A stretch of DNA of 64,000 nucleotides from assembly GCF_001679645.1 (NCBI RefSeq), contig NZ_LRUN01000019.1:1-64000 (forward strand), read 5' to 3'. The translations under genes were made by a program, and so were the position numbers. Source of the DNA: Pseudomonas bananamidigenes (GTDB lineage: Bacteria; Pseudomonadota; Gammaproteobacteria; Pseudomonadales; Pseudomonadaceae). Below are positions 17,076 to 25,664 of this stretch, piece after piece (the first letter of the stretch is position 1; each line of letters starts with the position of its first letter). The notes beneath the pieces were generated by a model that saw only the letters and a list, made by a program, of their open reading frames with translations, was not told the origin of the DNA and searched no databases.

Positions 17076-17096
17076 GACTGATCGTCAGAAAACGCA

Positions 17097-17126
17097 GGGC
17101 CGCTCCTTGGGAAGCGGCCCTTTTTG
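17097..17126 (+). terminator. Rho-independent terminator
   Basis: Stem GGGCCGCT / AGCGGCCC followed by TTTTTG, 21 bp after the MATE gene stop and just before the converging amidase stop. Confidence 0.9.
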
Positions 17127-17129
17127 TTC

Positions 17130-18560
17130 TCAGCGACCCGGGTGAATCAACGGGCGCCGGTGATGCCACGGCAACGCCTGTTCCAGTTGTGCTGACAGAC
17201 GCAGCAGAACATCGTCAGCGCCGAAGCGTGCGGCCAGTTGCACACCGATCGGCAAGCCTTCGCGGGACATCCCCAACGGCAGCGAAATGGCCGGCGTTCC
17301 CGCAACGTTGAACACCGGGGTGAAGGGCGAGTGCTCGAACACTCGCGCCGTCCATTTCAGACCATCCAGCATGCCGGCGCCGCGATTGTAGAGGCCGAGG
17401 GCTTGCGGCAATTGCGGCAGGGTCGGGGTCAGCAGAATGTCGATGGACCCGAACCACGCGGCCACTTGCCGGGCGACACTGTTGCGCACTTCCAGCGCGG
17501 CGGCGAAGTCCGTGCCGCGCGATTGCTGACCGAAGGCGTAGCAGGCGAGAGTGGCCGGTTCCAGGGTGCTGCGGTCGACTGGTCGCCGGGTAGCGATGGC
17601 GAGATGATCGATCCAGCGCGCCAGACTGGCACACCAGATGTGCGCGTTGGCTTCGACGAACGCGTCCCACGACAGGCCGAGCGGCGCCCGGACGGCTTCA
17701 ACCTGATGGCCGAGGGATTCAAGCTCTCGGGCAACACGGGCGGTGGCAGCACTGATCTCGGGATCAACGCTGGCGCCGTTCCACGGAGTATCGAGCAGAC
17801 CGATACGCAAGCGTCCGGGATCGCGGCCGACCTGAGCCAGAAAACCCTCGGCAGGTGCTGCCGTGTAATAAGGATCTCCCGGCGCACAGCCCTGCACCAC
17901 ATCCATCAACGCCGCGCTGTCGCGCACCGTCCGCGACAGGCCCAGTTGCACGCCGAGCCCGGCAAACACCTCGTCCATCAATGGCCCGTGAGAGCTGCGG
18001 CCACGCGTCGGCTTGAGGCCCACCAGCCCGTTGAACGCTGCCGGAACGCGGATCGATCCTGCTGCGTCAGTGGCATTGGCGATCGGTACGATGCCCGCTG
18101 CGACAGCCGTACCGGCGCCACCGCTTGAGCTCCCGGCGGAGTGTTGCGGGTTCCAGGGATTGCGGGTCGGGCCTTGCAGGAGGGAGTCGGTTTCGGTGCT
18201 GAAGGCCATTTCCGGGGTGGTGGTTCGGCCCAGGGTGATGAGCCCGGCGGCGTTGAAGCGCTGCATCAGGCTGGAGTCGCTTTGCGCGACCAGGCCTTGC
18301 GCGAGTCGGCTGCCCAGTTCATTGCGTCGCCCGGCTGCGGTGATCGCCAGGTCCTTGATCAGAAACGGCACCCCGGCCAAGGGGCCGCTGCCCGTAGTCG
18401 CGGTCGGTGTCCAGTGCTCGATGACGGCGTTGATCGCAGGGTTGACCTGCTGTATTGCTTCGATGGCCAGAGCGGCCAGTTCTTTGGCGTGGACTTCGCC
18501 TGTGGCAACCCGTTGCGCGAGAGCGATGCCGTCATGTTCGGCGTATTCGTTGAGGTTCAT
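17130..18560 (-). CDS. Amidase-signature family amidase
   Basis: A 476-residue serine amidase. The Ser-cisSer-Lys triad is visible as GVPFLIKDLA (Lys) and GSSSGGAGTAVAAG (Ser pair and nucleophile region), followed by ATDAAGSIRVPAAFNGLVGL. Start 18560 is supported by GGAGT nine bases upstream, although an in-frame start exists at 18653. A LysR regulator is encoded divergently at 18681, which probably controls it. No signal peptide is seen, so it acts in the cytosol; its substrate is unknown. Confidence 0.9.
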   Translation of the reverse strand: MNLNEYAEHDGIALAQRVATGEVHAKELAALAIEAIQQVNPAINAVIEHWTPTATTGSGPLAGVPFLIKDLAITAAGRRNELGSRLAQGLVAQSDSSLMQRFNAAGLITLGRTTTPEMAFSTETDSLLQGPTRNPWNPQHSAGSSSGGAGTAVAAGIVPIANATDAAGSIRVPAAFNGLVGLKPTRGRSSHGPLMDEVFAGLGVQLGLSRTVRDSAALMDVVQGCAPGDPYYTAAPAEGFLAQVGRDPGRLRIGLLDTPWNGASVDPEISAATARVARELESLGHQVEAVRAPLGLSWDAFVEANAHIWCASLARWIDHLAIATRRPVDRSTLEPATLACYAFGQQSRGTDFAAALEVRNSVARQVAAWFGSIDILLTPTLPQLPQALGLYNRGAGMLDGLKWTARVFEHSPFTPVFNVAGTPAISLPLGMSREGLPIGVQLAARFGADDVLLRLSAQLEQALPWHHRRPLIHPGR

Positions 18561-18680
18561 GGATAGCACTCCGAGAGGGAGCACCGATATTAAGTCGCAG
18601 GGTATCAGCTGATTAGCCCATAATCGCGGCATGGAATGTGCCATTGGTGGCACAGTTTATCGTTCTCAGGCAGGCCCGAA

Positions 18681-19586
18681 ATGATCCGTGACTTGAACGA
18701 CACACTGGTTTTCGTCCGTGTGGTGCGTCTGGGCAGCTTCACCGCCGCTGCCCATGCGTTGCAGATGCCGAAAACCACGGTCAGCCGCCGGGTGCGCGAA
18801 CTGGAACAGGCCATCGGCGTACAGTTGCTGCGCCGGACCACGCGCCAGTTGAGCCTGACCGAGGCCGGCGCGGTGTATTACGAACAGTGCAAATCCATCG
18901 CCGATACGCTCGAGCACGCCGAACGGGCGGTGCATCAATTGCGTGACGGCCCCCGTGGCTGGTTGCGGGTGACGGTGCCTTTTTCATTCGGGGTCAGTTG
19001 GTTCGCTCCGTTGCTGGCAGGGTTTCGTCAGGCGTATCCGGACATCCGTCTGGAGATTCTGGCCTCCCATGTGCCGATGGATCTGGTGGGCGAGGAGATC
19101 GATGTCGCCCTGCGGCTGGGTGCATTGCCGGACTCGAGCCTGATCGCCCGGCGACTGGCCAGTTTTGACACGGGCATTTACGCGGCCCCGCAATACCTCG
19201 AGCGCCACGGTACGCCACAATCCCCGGAAGAGCTGTTGCAGCATCAGACGTTGACGCTGCATCAGGCCCGGCGCGATGTCGGTTATGTCTGGCCATTGCG
19301 CCGGGAAGGGGCCCGCCTGAGAGACTATCGCGTCGAACCCTGCATTCTTGCCAATGACCCGGCGCTGTTGCACGAAGCGTTACTGGCAGGCGAGGGACTG
19401 AGCCTGGCGATGGAGCAGAGCATGCAAGCGGACGTGCAGGCCGGGCGCCTGATCCGGGTGTTGCCGCAGTGGATCGGCCCGCCTCAGGATCTCAATGCGG
19501 TCACGGCCCGCGAGCATCTGCCATCGCCCAAGGTGAAGGCGTTGATCGGCTATCTGAAGGCGCGGATGACCGACGCAGTGGCATAA
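18681..19586 (+). CDS. LysR-family transcriptional regulator
   Basis: A 301-residue LTTR with N-terminal winged helix (TAAAHALQMPKTTVSRRVRE) and a substrate-binding domain of the group related to DsdC/CrgA-like regulators (LRVTVPFSFGVSWFAPLLAGF). It is divergent from the amidase across 120 bp. Start 18681 is chosen over 18636 because the LTTR N terminus begins MIRDLNDTLVFV. The inducer is unknown. Confidence 0.9.
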   Translation: MIRDLNDTLVFVRVVRLGSFTAAAHALQMPKTTVSRRVRELEQAIGVQLLRRTTRQLSLTEAGAVYYEQCKSIADTLEHAERAVHQLRDGPRGWLRVTVPFSFGVSWFAPLLAGFRQAYPDIRLEILASHVPMDLVGEEIDVALRLGALPDSSLIARRLASFDTGIYAAPQYLERHGTPQSPEELLQHQTLTLHQARRDVGYVWPLRREGARLRDYRVEPCILANDPALLHEALLAGEGLSLAMEQSMQADVQAGRLIRVLPQWIGPPQDLNAVTAREHLPSPKVKALIGYLKARMTDAVA

Positions 19587-19640
19587 CCGCCGGAACTTTG
19601 CTTAAGTCATTCGAGGTCCACCGGGGCAGCGGAGCATCCC

Positions 19641-20198
19641 ATGTCGATTCGATTGTTGTTGGCTGCCGTGTATTGCCTGATCGTCACACCGGCGGTGCAG
19701 GCCGTGGAGTACACCCGGGTCAACACCACTGCGAGCCAGATCAGTTTCACCTACAACCAGATGGGTTCGCGGATGTATGGCACGTTCGGCAAATTCGACG
19801 CGACGCTGGATTTCGACACTGCCAATCTGAGCAACGCCCGCACTACGTTGCACATTGACCTTACGAGCATCGACGCCGGCAGCGAAGACGCCAATACCGA
19901 ACTGGTGAAACCGGCGTGGTTCGACACGCAAAAGTTTCCGACGGCAGTGTTCGAATCGACCGGATTCAGCCAGGTCGATGAAAACCATTATCGGGTTGCC
20001 GGCCGGCTCACCCTCAAAGGCATCACTCGCGAAGTGCAAGTGCCGGTGCACCTGAAACCCGACAGCAGCATCGGCATCTTCGACGGTGAACTGGTACTCA
20101 AGCGCGATGCTTTTGGCCTCGGTGCCGGAGAGTGGGCCGACACCGTGGTTTCCAATGACATTGCGATCAAGTTCAAGATCGTTGCGCCGGCGCAGTGA
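19641..20198 (+). CDS. YceI-family periplasmic lipid-binding protein
   Basis: A 185-residue protein with a signal peptide ending VQAVE and the YceI lipocalin-like fold. Signature pieces are SQISFTYNQMG, GTFGKFDATLDFD and KGITREVQVPVH. Members bind isoprenoid or fatty-acid ligands in the periplasm and are often induced by pH or osmotic stress. It follows the LysR gene by 54 bp but need not be in the same unit. Confidence 0.9.
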   Translation: MSIRLLLAAVYCLIVTPAVQAVEYTRVNTTASQISFTYNQMGSRMYGTFGKFDATLDFDTANLSNARTTLHIDLTSIDAGSEDANTELVKPAWFDTQKFPTAVFESTGFSQVDENHYRVAGRLTLKGITREVQVPVHLKPDSSIGIFDGELVLKRDAFGLGAGEWADTVVSNDIAIKFKIVAPAQ

Positions 20199-20204
20199 CC
20201 GGCC

Positions 20205-20417
20205 TCAATACGCCCGCCAGTGCCCCGGCACCCAGCGCCATTGATTGCCGGCCCATCGGTAATGGCCGGCGACCCAGTGGTAGCCCGGCGCAGGCATCGC
20301 CGGAACGACCTCCACCACAGGCGGTGGTCGGTGCGGGCGAACCGGCTCGACGACGCAGCCCGACAGCGTAATCGCCACGAGCGTGGCGGTGAGCAGGGTT
20401 TTTATGATTTTTGACAT
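20205..20417 (-). CDS. Small YXWGXW-repeat lipoprotein
   Basis: A 70-residue lipoprotein with lipobox LSGC (Cys 21). After a Pro-rich linker (RPHRPPP) it has Trp-rich repeats of the YXWGXW type: YHWVAGHYRW and WRWVPGHWRAY. These small envelope proteins are widespread and have no settled function. It is followed upstream, in the same orientation, by a larger relative (20460-20786), suggesting duplication within one transcript. Confidence 0.8.
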   Translation of the reverse strand: MSKIIKTLLTATLVAITLSGCVVEPVRPHRPPPVVEVVPAMPAPGYHWVAGHYRWAGNQWRWVPGHWRAY

Positions 20418-20459
20418 GGTGGTGTTCCTGGTGGGTAACGTTGGCAGACGGTTGCGCGA

Positions 20460-20786
20460 TCAACGCACCCAGTGACCTTCAATCCAGTACCAGTTCGGCC
20501 CGCGCGCCTGCCAGTGGCCCGGTTCCCAGCGTGCGCCGTGGTGACGCACCGGTTGCCAGTGACCGGGCATCCAGACATAACCGCGACCTTCCCAGCGCCA
20601 GTGACCACGATCCCAGGCGTAACCGGGCCGTGGACCGGGCATCGGTTCCATGCGCATCGGTGGCGGCGCTTCGCGGATGATGATTTCGGGCTGGGCAAAT
20701 ACCGGCGAACTGGCCAGTGCTGCCAGTGTCACCGGCACCAGCAGCAGGGCTTTTCGCCATTTCAACAGGGAACGCAGAACGTTCAT
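20460..20786 (-). CDS. YXWGXW-repeat exported protein
   Basis: A 108-residue protein with a signal peptide ending VFAQP and at least three Trp/His-rich units: AWDRGHWRWEG, VWMPGHW and WEPGHW, then WYWIEGHW. Role unknown; the aromatic repeats suggest envelope association. It lies 42 bp upstream of the smaller YXWGXW lipoprotein with the same orientation, so they probably form a two-gene operon. Confidence 0.8.
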   Translation of the reverse strand: MNVLRSLLKWRKALLLVPVTLAALASSPVFAQPEIIIREAPPPMRMEPMPGPRPGYAWDRGHWRWEGRGYVWMPGHWQPVRHHGARWEPGHWQARGPNWYWIEGHWVR

Positions 20787-20969
20787 GACAACTCCTCAAG
20801 GCCTGCGTCGGGAAATGAACGCAGCTGAAGAATTGGACGCCAAACGGGCAAAAAGTCCGTTCGCCGGCAGATGAAATTTTTGTCAGGCTTGCACAGGGTA
20901 TGATGTCGCGGTTCGCCGGTCGATCAACCCGCCCGGCAACCTGTGTTTTACCGCCGGAGTTCACCCGCC

Positions 20970-21656
20970 ATGCCCCGCATCACCCACTACAAATCCCCGT
21001 GCCCCGAAGGCGTCAACAGCCAGATCCTGCAGATGGTGGTCGACTACCTGACCGACATCAGCGCGATCGGCCTGGGCCCGAGCAACCTGCTGTACAACGT
21101 CTATCAGTACGCGGTCGGCTACGAGGTGCATTTGTATCTGGAGGCACTGAACGGCGAGAAGGGCACCGAAGTGGAGCTGCTGGTGGCCACCGACGAGGAT
21201 GACCCGGAGCAGGTGATCGGCTTCCTGCTGTACCTGCCGGTGCAAGGGGATTGGGAGGCGTGCAACGTCGCGTACCTGGCGGTCGATCAACAGCATCGCC
21301 GCCAGGGTGTGGCCCGTGCGTTGATCGCGGAAATGGTTGCGCGCTACCCCCATGCCGAACTGACGTGCAGCGTGGGTAAAGTTCCGTATTTCGAGGCGCT
21401 GGGCTTTGAAGTGCTGGGCCAGTTGGAGACGCAAGTGCTGATGAGCACCCGGCATTACCGCAGCAACGGTTTGCGTGGTTTCATCGACACCACGCCGATC
21501 TACCGCTCGCTGGAGGTGCAGCAGATCCACACTTATCTGCTGCAAAAACACGGTAAACGGGCGATGGTCGATGCCGAAAAACAGCGTGATCGGCACCTGG
21601 ATCAAGTCACGCGCCACACAGAGGCATTCGTCCGCCAGCGCCTGACGGTTCACTGA
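20970..21656 (+). CDS. GNAT-family acetyltransferase
   Basis: A 228-residue protein. The acetyl-CoA loop is seen as QQHRRQGVARALIAEM in the middle (about residues 112-127). An N-terminal ~90 residues and a C-terminal ~65 residues (DTTPIYRSLEVQQIHTYL) flank the core, a longer arrangement than single-domain GNATs. Start 20970 follows CCGGAGTTCACCCGCC. Substrate unknown. A terminator on the opposite strand lies about 110 bp beyond the stop. Confidence 0.82.
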   Translation: MPRITHYKSPCPEGVNSQILQMVVDYLTDISAIGLGPSNLLYNVYQYAVGYEVHLYLEALNGEKGTEVELLVATDEDDPEQVIGFLLYLPVQGDWEACNVAYLAVDQQHRRQGVARALIAEMVARYPHAELTCSVGKVPYFEALGFEVLGQLETQVLMSTRHYRSNGLRGFIDTTPIYRSLEVQQIHTYLLQKHGKRAMVDAEKQRDRHLDQVTRHTEAFVRQRLTVH

Positions 21657-21762
21657 TCCGGCCAACGGCAAACAGCCCTTGTTGCGATGACCGTCGTGCC
21701 TTTTGCTGGCACAGGCAGCATGGCGTTCGATTCGTCGCGAACCGGAACGCTGATTTTCAGGG

Positions 21763-21790
21763 ACAAAAAAAGAGCCTCAAGACTCTTTGA
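21763..21790 (-). terminator. Rho-independent terminator of the TetR gene / candidate sRNA
   Basis: Perfect 8-bp stem AAAGAGTC / GGCTCTTT (one G-T pair) with TTGA loop and a run of seven T on the minus strand. Confidence 0.85.
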
Positions 21791-21905
21791 TGGGGAGGAA
21801 GTAGAGCCCGTGAGGCTCAAGATGCGCGTGAAACAAGGTACGGGCTTGATTGGGGTTCAGAGCACCCGTACCTGCGCAGCGGTCTGGCAAGCCAAGCAGC
21901 TGCGT
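21763..21905 (-). ncRNA. Candidate small RNA with own promoter and terminator
   Basis: A sigma70-like promoter reads leftward: -35 TTGAGA (21940-21935), 17-bp spacer, -10 TAGGAT (21917-21912). A predicted start at ~21905 gives a ~140-nt RNA. It contains an inverted repeat GTACGGG/CCCGTAC, a small hairpin GAGCC-TCAC-GGCTC, a single-stranded C-rich stretch CTTCCTCCCC that is a good anti-Shine-Dalgarno seed, and ends with an 8-bp hairpin AAAGAGTC-TTGA-GGCTCTTT followed by T7. The -35 overlaps the 3' end of the TetR gene, so read-through from that gene could also yield a 3'-UTR RNA. Confidence 0.55.
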
Positions 21906-21911
21906 AACTCC

Positions 21912-21940
21912 ATCCTAGGAAGGTGCACGGACGGTCTCAA
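21912..21940 (-). promoter_or_regulatory. Candidate sigma70 promoter of the sRNA
   Basis: TTGAGA - 17 bp - TAGGAT on the minus strand, at the end of the TetR coding region. Confidence 0.5.
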
Positions 21941-22566
21941 GTACCGTCAGTCACTTGCTTTGCTGCCCTTTCGACCATCGCGGCGATGGTTGCAAGCAGC
22001 TCGTCGCGGGCCTGCGCTGCAGTGATTTCGTCGGTAGCTGCTGCTTGAGACAACGCCTCGGCGGCACCGAGCATGGCGCGCAGTCCCGCTTGGCTAATGT
22101 CACCACCGTCAGCGAACGGCGACAGCACACGGCGGCATTTCTCCAGGAAAATCGCCTCGTATTCGCGCTTGATCTTCTCCAGTTCCGGCGAGCTGGCCAG
22201 GGCGGCGATCACCCCGGGAATCTCGTTGCCCTGAGTCAACACACAGTCGACATACGACGTGGCAATCACCGAGGCCGTGCCGCTCAATGTCGCCTCGCAG
22301 TTGTCCAGCGCGGCATCCATCAGTGCGGTCTGACGCCTGTCGAAGTCCTGATACAGCGCAGCCAGCAAACCGGCGCGGGTGATGAAGTGGTCATAGACCA
22401 CCGGTTTGGTCACACCGGCCTTTTCCGCCAGATAACCCAGGGTCAGGGCATCAGTGCCTTCTTCGCGAACCAATTGCCAGGCCATGTCGAGCAACTGGCG
22501 CTGACGGTCTTCCCGGGACAGTCGCCGGCGGGGTGGTGGGGAATCGGAGATTTCAGTGGTTGACAT
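21937..22566 (-). CDS. TetR/AcrR-family transcriptional regulator
   Basis: A 209-residue repressor-type protein with HTH at residues ~40-62 (LTLGYLAEKAGVTKPVVYDHF). It is divergent from a flavodoxin-fold oxidoreductase at 22667, and the 100-bp interval carries three 9-bp direct repeats at exact 14-bp spacing, a plausible binding site for it. The C-terminal ligand domain is Ala-rich (ALSQAAATDEITAAQARDEL) and its effector is unknown, though quinones or electrophiles would suit the neighbour. Confidence 0.9.
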   Translation of the reverse strand: MSTTEISDSPPPRRRLSREDRQRQLLDMAWQLVREEGTDALTLGYLAEKAGVTKPVVYDHFITRAGLLAALYQDFDRRQTALMDAALDNCEATLSGTASVIATSYVDCVLTQGNEIPGVIAALASSPELEKIKREYEAIFLEKCRRVLSPFADGGDISQAGLRAMLGAAEALSQAAATDEITAAQARDELLATIAAMVERAAKQVTDGT

Positions 22567-22582
22567 TGTTTATATACCAAAA

Positions 22583-22619
22583 GTAACTTACTGACGGTAA
22601 CTTACCAAGAGTAGCTTGC
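22583..22619. promoter_or_regulatory. Three phased direct repeats in the TetR/oxidoreductase intergenic region
   Basis: GTAACTTAC (22583), GTAACTTAC (22597) and the diverged GTAGCTTGC (22611) occur every 14 bp. They lie 17 bp from the TetR start and 48 bp from the oxidoreductase start. This is a candidate operator for the TetR protein. Confidence 0.5.
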
Positions 22620-22666
22620 GAACAGCATATAGCCCCTGATGAACATTCACCAACCGGAGATTTCCC

Positions 22667-23251
22667 ATGCACGCACTGATTGTTGTGGCTCATGACGATC
22701 CCCGTTCGCTGACTCATGCGCTGGCGCAGAAAATCGCCGAAGGCCTGTCGGAGAACGATCCGTCCAACACCTTCGAAATTGCTGACTTGCACGCCGAGGA
22801 ATTCGACCCGCGTTTCGGCGTGGCCGACTGGGCCGTGCATCACCGTGAATCCGCACCGCCGGAAGACGTTCTGGCCGAGCAGGCACGCCTCGACCGCGCC
22901 GATGCGCTGGTGCTGGTGTATCCGGTGTTCTGGTGGTCGATGCCGGCGCTGCTCAAGGGCTGGATCGACCGGGTGTTCAGCAATGGCTGGGCGTTTGACT
23001 TCGACGGCGATTCGACCCTGAAGAAGCTCGGACGCCTGCGCGTGCATCTGGTCGCACTCGGCGGGGCGGATGCACGCACCTACGAACGCCACGGCTACGG
23101 TACGGCGATGAAGACGCAGATCGATCACGGGATATTCGATTACTGCGGGGCGACGGTGGCGGGCTCGGCGTTGTTGCTGGAATCCGAGTCGAGCGATCCT
23201 GCGATCCAGTTGCAGGCAGCGCGCGAAATCGGACATGGACTGTTCCGCTGA
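22667..23251 (+). CDS. NAD(P)H dehydrogenase (quinone)-like flavodoxin-fold oxidoreductase
   Basis: A 194-residue protein of the NQO1/MdaB-like flavodoxin family. It shows the FMN/FAD-binding segment YPVFWWSMPALLKGWIDRVF and the N-terminal ALIVVAHDDPRSLTHALAQ. Such enzymes reduce quinones by two electrons and protect against redox stress. CCGGAGATTTCCC precedes the ATG. The divergent TetR gene is the probable regulator. It converges on the methyltransferase gene with 9 bp between stops. Confidence 0.87.
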   Translation: MHALIVVAHDDPRSLTHALAQKIAEGLSENDPSNTFEIADLHAEEFDPRFGVADWAVHHRESAPPEDVLAEQARLDRADALVLVYPVFWWSMPALLKGWIDRVFSNGWAFDFDGDSTLKKLGRLRVHLVALGGADARTYERHGYGTAMKTQIDHGIFDYCGATVAGSALLLESESSDPAIQLQAAREIGHGLFR

Positions 23252-23260
23252 AACCTGTTG

Positions 23261-24205
23261 TCAGTCGATGCGTTTGAAAACCAGCGCTTTCAGACCGCTC
23301 TCCACATCGACATCCGGAAACTCCGGCGGGTTTTCCAGCCTCTGTTCGAATCGCAGGCTCGATGCTTCCCGGGTCACGCCATCGATCAGGAAGTCCGGAC
23401 CGAACGACGGATCGTTCATGCACGCCAGCACCGTGCCCTGTGCCGTCAGCAGTTCCGGCAGGCGGCGCAGCACGCGCTGGTAATCCTTGGTCAGCAGAAA
23501 GCTGCCTTTCTGGAATGACGGCGGATCGATGATCACCAGATCATAGGGGCCGCTGTTGATCACCTTGCCCCAGGACTTGAACAGATCGTGGCCGAGGAAA
23601 CTCACCTTGCTCAGGTCATGGCCGTTGAGACGGTGATTGTCGCGGCCCCGGCTCAACGCCGCGCGGGACATGTCGAGGTTCACCACATGGCTGGCGCCGC
23701 CCTCGATGGCCGCCACCGAAAAACCGCAGGTGTAGGCGAACAGGTTCAGCACCCGTTTGCCGGCGGCCTGTGCGCGAACCCAGTTGCGCCCGTAGCGCAT
23801 GTCGAGGAACAGCCCGGCGTTCTGCTTGCGGCCAAGATCCACACGGTATTTCAGCCCACCCTCGACGATGGTCATCTCGTCGATCTCTTCTCCCAACAGC
23901 CATTCGGCGGTGCTCTGCGGCAGGTAACGGTGCTGGATCAGCAGGGTGTGAGCGCCGGACTGCTGCCATTGATCTGAATGAGTGATTTCCAGCAGCAGGC
24001 GCTTGAGGTTTTCCAGCTGCGAGGCCTCGGGTTCCTTGAACAGCGACACCAGCACCACGCCCTGCAGCCAGTCCACGGTGATTTGCTCCAGCCCCGGCCA
24101 GCAACGCCCACGGCCATGAAACAGGCGCCGGGTTTCGGTCGGTGCCGACATCAGCGCGGTGAGCAGATGGGTGTGGAGAATGGCGAGGGCTTGAGGGTTC
24201 ATCAA
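23261..24205 (-). CDS. Class I SAM-dependent methyltransferase (RlmI/RlmK-like fold)
   Basis: A 314-residue methyltransferase. Motif I is seen as VLNLFAYTCGFSVAAIEGGA, the acidic loop as VVNLDMS, and the catalytic/target motif as DLVIIDPPSFQKGSF, the arrangement of 23S rRNA m5C/m2G methyltransferases of the RlmI/RlmL-K group. The ~110-residue N-terminal part (TETRRLFHGRGRCWPGLEQ) replaces a PUA domain, so the substrate may be rRNA or another RNA. It converges on the oxidoreductase gene. Confidence 0.82.
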   Translation of the reverse strand: MMNPQALAILHTHLLTALMSAPTETRRLFHGRGRCWPGLEQITVDWLQGVVLVSLFKEPEASQLENLKRLLLEITHSDQWQQSGAHTLLIQHRYLPQSTAEWLLGEEIDEMTIVEGGLKYRVDLGRKQNAGLFLDMRYGRNWVRAQAAGKRVLNLFAYTCGFSVAAIEGGASHVVNLDMSRAALSRGRDNHRLNGHDLSKVSFLGHDLFKSWGKVINSGPYDLVIIDPPSFQKGSFLLTKDYQRVLRRLPELLTAQGTVLACMNDPSFGPDFLIDGVTREASSLRFEQRLENPPEFPDVDVESGLKALVFKRID

Positions 24206-24390
24206 TCGGAATCGGCCGGCAAAAGGGCGGGCATTTTAACCACAAACAGGCTGTTACGAGGGCTCGCCGACCGACGTTATCGAAAAGACCTGTATCAAAA
24301 ATGAATTTCTGTACAAGGCGTCGCTCATACCAGATAAGCAGCGGCTTCAATCCGCTGAAAACGTTCATGTTGTTCAGGGAGTGCCAGTTC

Positions 24391-24804
24391 ATGTGTCCAG
24401 TTCCGTCGTCGAGCGCGCACCTTCCTGACGGGTTGATTCTGGTAGTGGAAGACGATCCGTTGATTCTGGAGTTTCTGTGCGAAATTCTTCAGGAGGAAGG
24501 TTTCAAGGTGGAGCCGCAGACCAGTGCCGATGCGGCGTCGCAATACCTGGAAGAGCACGCGCCGGAAGTTGCGCTGCTGCTGACCGACATCACCATGCCC
24601 GGCACCTTGAATGGCGCGGACCTGGCCAATCTGGTCGGCGAGCGCTGGCCGGACAAACCGATCATGGTCATGTCCGGTTATGAAACCCCGGAGACTTCCG
24701 GTGTCCGTCACCCGGTGGCGTTCATCAAAAAGCCCTGGGCCATCGGCCAGTTGCTCGATTGCGTGGACGGCGCGTTCAAATCCAAGGCGCCGCGTCTGCA
24801 CTGA
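24391..24804 (+). CDS. Single-domain response regulator (CheY-like)
   Basis: A 137-residue receiver domain without an output domain. The acidic pocket is in VVEDDPLILEF, the phospho-acceptor is D66 in LLLTDITMPG, and the Lys of the switch region is in FIKKPW. CAGGGAGTG lies 9 bases before the ATG at 24391. In-frame starts at 24367 and 24301 would add residues without family similarity. No kinase gene is adjacent, so it is an orphan receiver. Confidence 0.85.
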   Translation: MCPVPSSSAHLPDGLILVVEDDPLILEFLCEILQEEGFKVEPQTSADAASQYLEEHAPEVALLLTDITMPGTLNGADLANLVGERWPDKPIMVMSGYETPETSGVRHPVAFIKKPWAIGQLLDCVDGAFKSKAPRLH

Positions 24805-24867
24805 AGCCTGCGGCAGATGCTACATTGCCGGGCACATTTGCCCGGCTTTGCCTGAGGATGCGATCTC

Positions 24868-25539
24868 TTGTCTGCTCACGATGCTGTTTACAACCGCGCG
24901 TTCGGCGCGTTCCTGTTCGACATGGACGGCACCGTCCTCAACTCCATCGCTGCCGCCGAGCGGATCTGGGCGGCCTGGGCCGTGCGTCACGGCGTGGATG
25001 TCGAGACATTTCTGCCGACCATCCACGGCGTGCGCGCCATCGACACCATCACCCGGCTGAACCTGCCGGGCGTGGACGCCGAGGCGCAAGCGGCGTTCAT
25101 CACCGAGGCGGAAATCGAAGACGTTGAAGGCATTGTCGAGATTCCGGGTGCGGCGGCGTTTCTCAAGTCGTTGCCGGCAAATCAATGGGCCATGGTGACC
25201 TCGGCGCCACGGGATCTGGCGTTGCGGCGGATGGCGGCGGCGGGGATTCCGGAGCCGGCGGTGATGATCACGGCTGAAGACGTGACGGCAGGTAAACCCG
25301 ACCCGGCTGGCTATAGACTGGCTGCGAAACGTCTGGGACTGAAACCGGCCGATTGCCTGATTTTCGAAGACGCGACTGTCGGCATCCAGGCGGCCGAAGC
25401 GGCGGGTGCGCCGTTGATGATCATTACAGCGACCCATCAGCATCCGATCAACACCCCGCACGCGACGATTGCCAGTTACCGCGAGGTGACGTTGACTATC
25501 GACCACAACGGCCAGTTGCGCCTGCAGAAAACCAACTGA
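24868..25539 (+). CDS. HAD-superfamily sugar-phosphatase-like hydrolase
   Basis: A 223-residue haloacid dehalogenase-type phosphatase. Motif I is AFLFDMDGTVLNSI, motif II MVTSAPRD, motif III GKPDPAGYRL and motif IV LIFEDATVGIQA. The sequence order and alpha-helical cap resemble YfbT/YniC-type sugar phosphatases. The start is TTG at 24868, with TGAGGATG ten bases upstream; no in-frame ATG lies nearby before the catalytic motif. The gene ends shortly before a REP pair. Confidence 0.85.
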   Translation: MSAHDAVYNRAFGAFLFDMDGTVLNSIAAAERIWAAWAVRHGVDVETFLPTIHGVRAIDTITRLNLPGVDAEAQAAFITEAEIEDVEGIVEIPGAAAFLKSLPANQWAMVTSAPRDLALRRMAAAGIPEPAVMITAEDVTAGKPDPAGYRLAAKRLGLKPADCLIFEDATVGIQAAEAAGAPLMIITATHQHPINTPHATIASYREVTLTIDHNGQLRLQKTN

Positions 25540-25550
25540 CACCTCTGTAC

Positions 25551-25645
25551 CTGTGGGAGCGAGCTTGCTCGCGATAGCGGTTTATCAGTCACCTTCTTCA
25601 TTGACTGACATGACCCTATCGCGAGCAAGCTCGCTCCCACAGGGG
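25551..25645. repeat. Inverted pair of REP elements
   Basis: Head-to-head copies of CTGTGGGAGCGAGCTTGCTC, each continuing GCGAT, about 45 bp apart between the HAD gene and the converging ICMT gene. Confidence 0.9.
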
Positions 25646-25664
25646 ACCTGCATTGAATTCGCGA

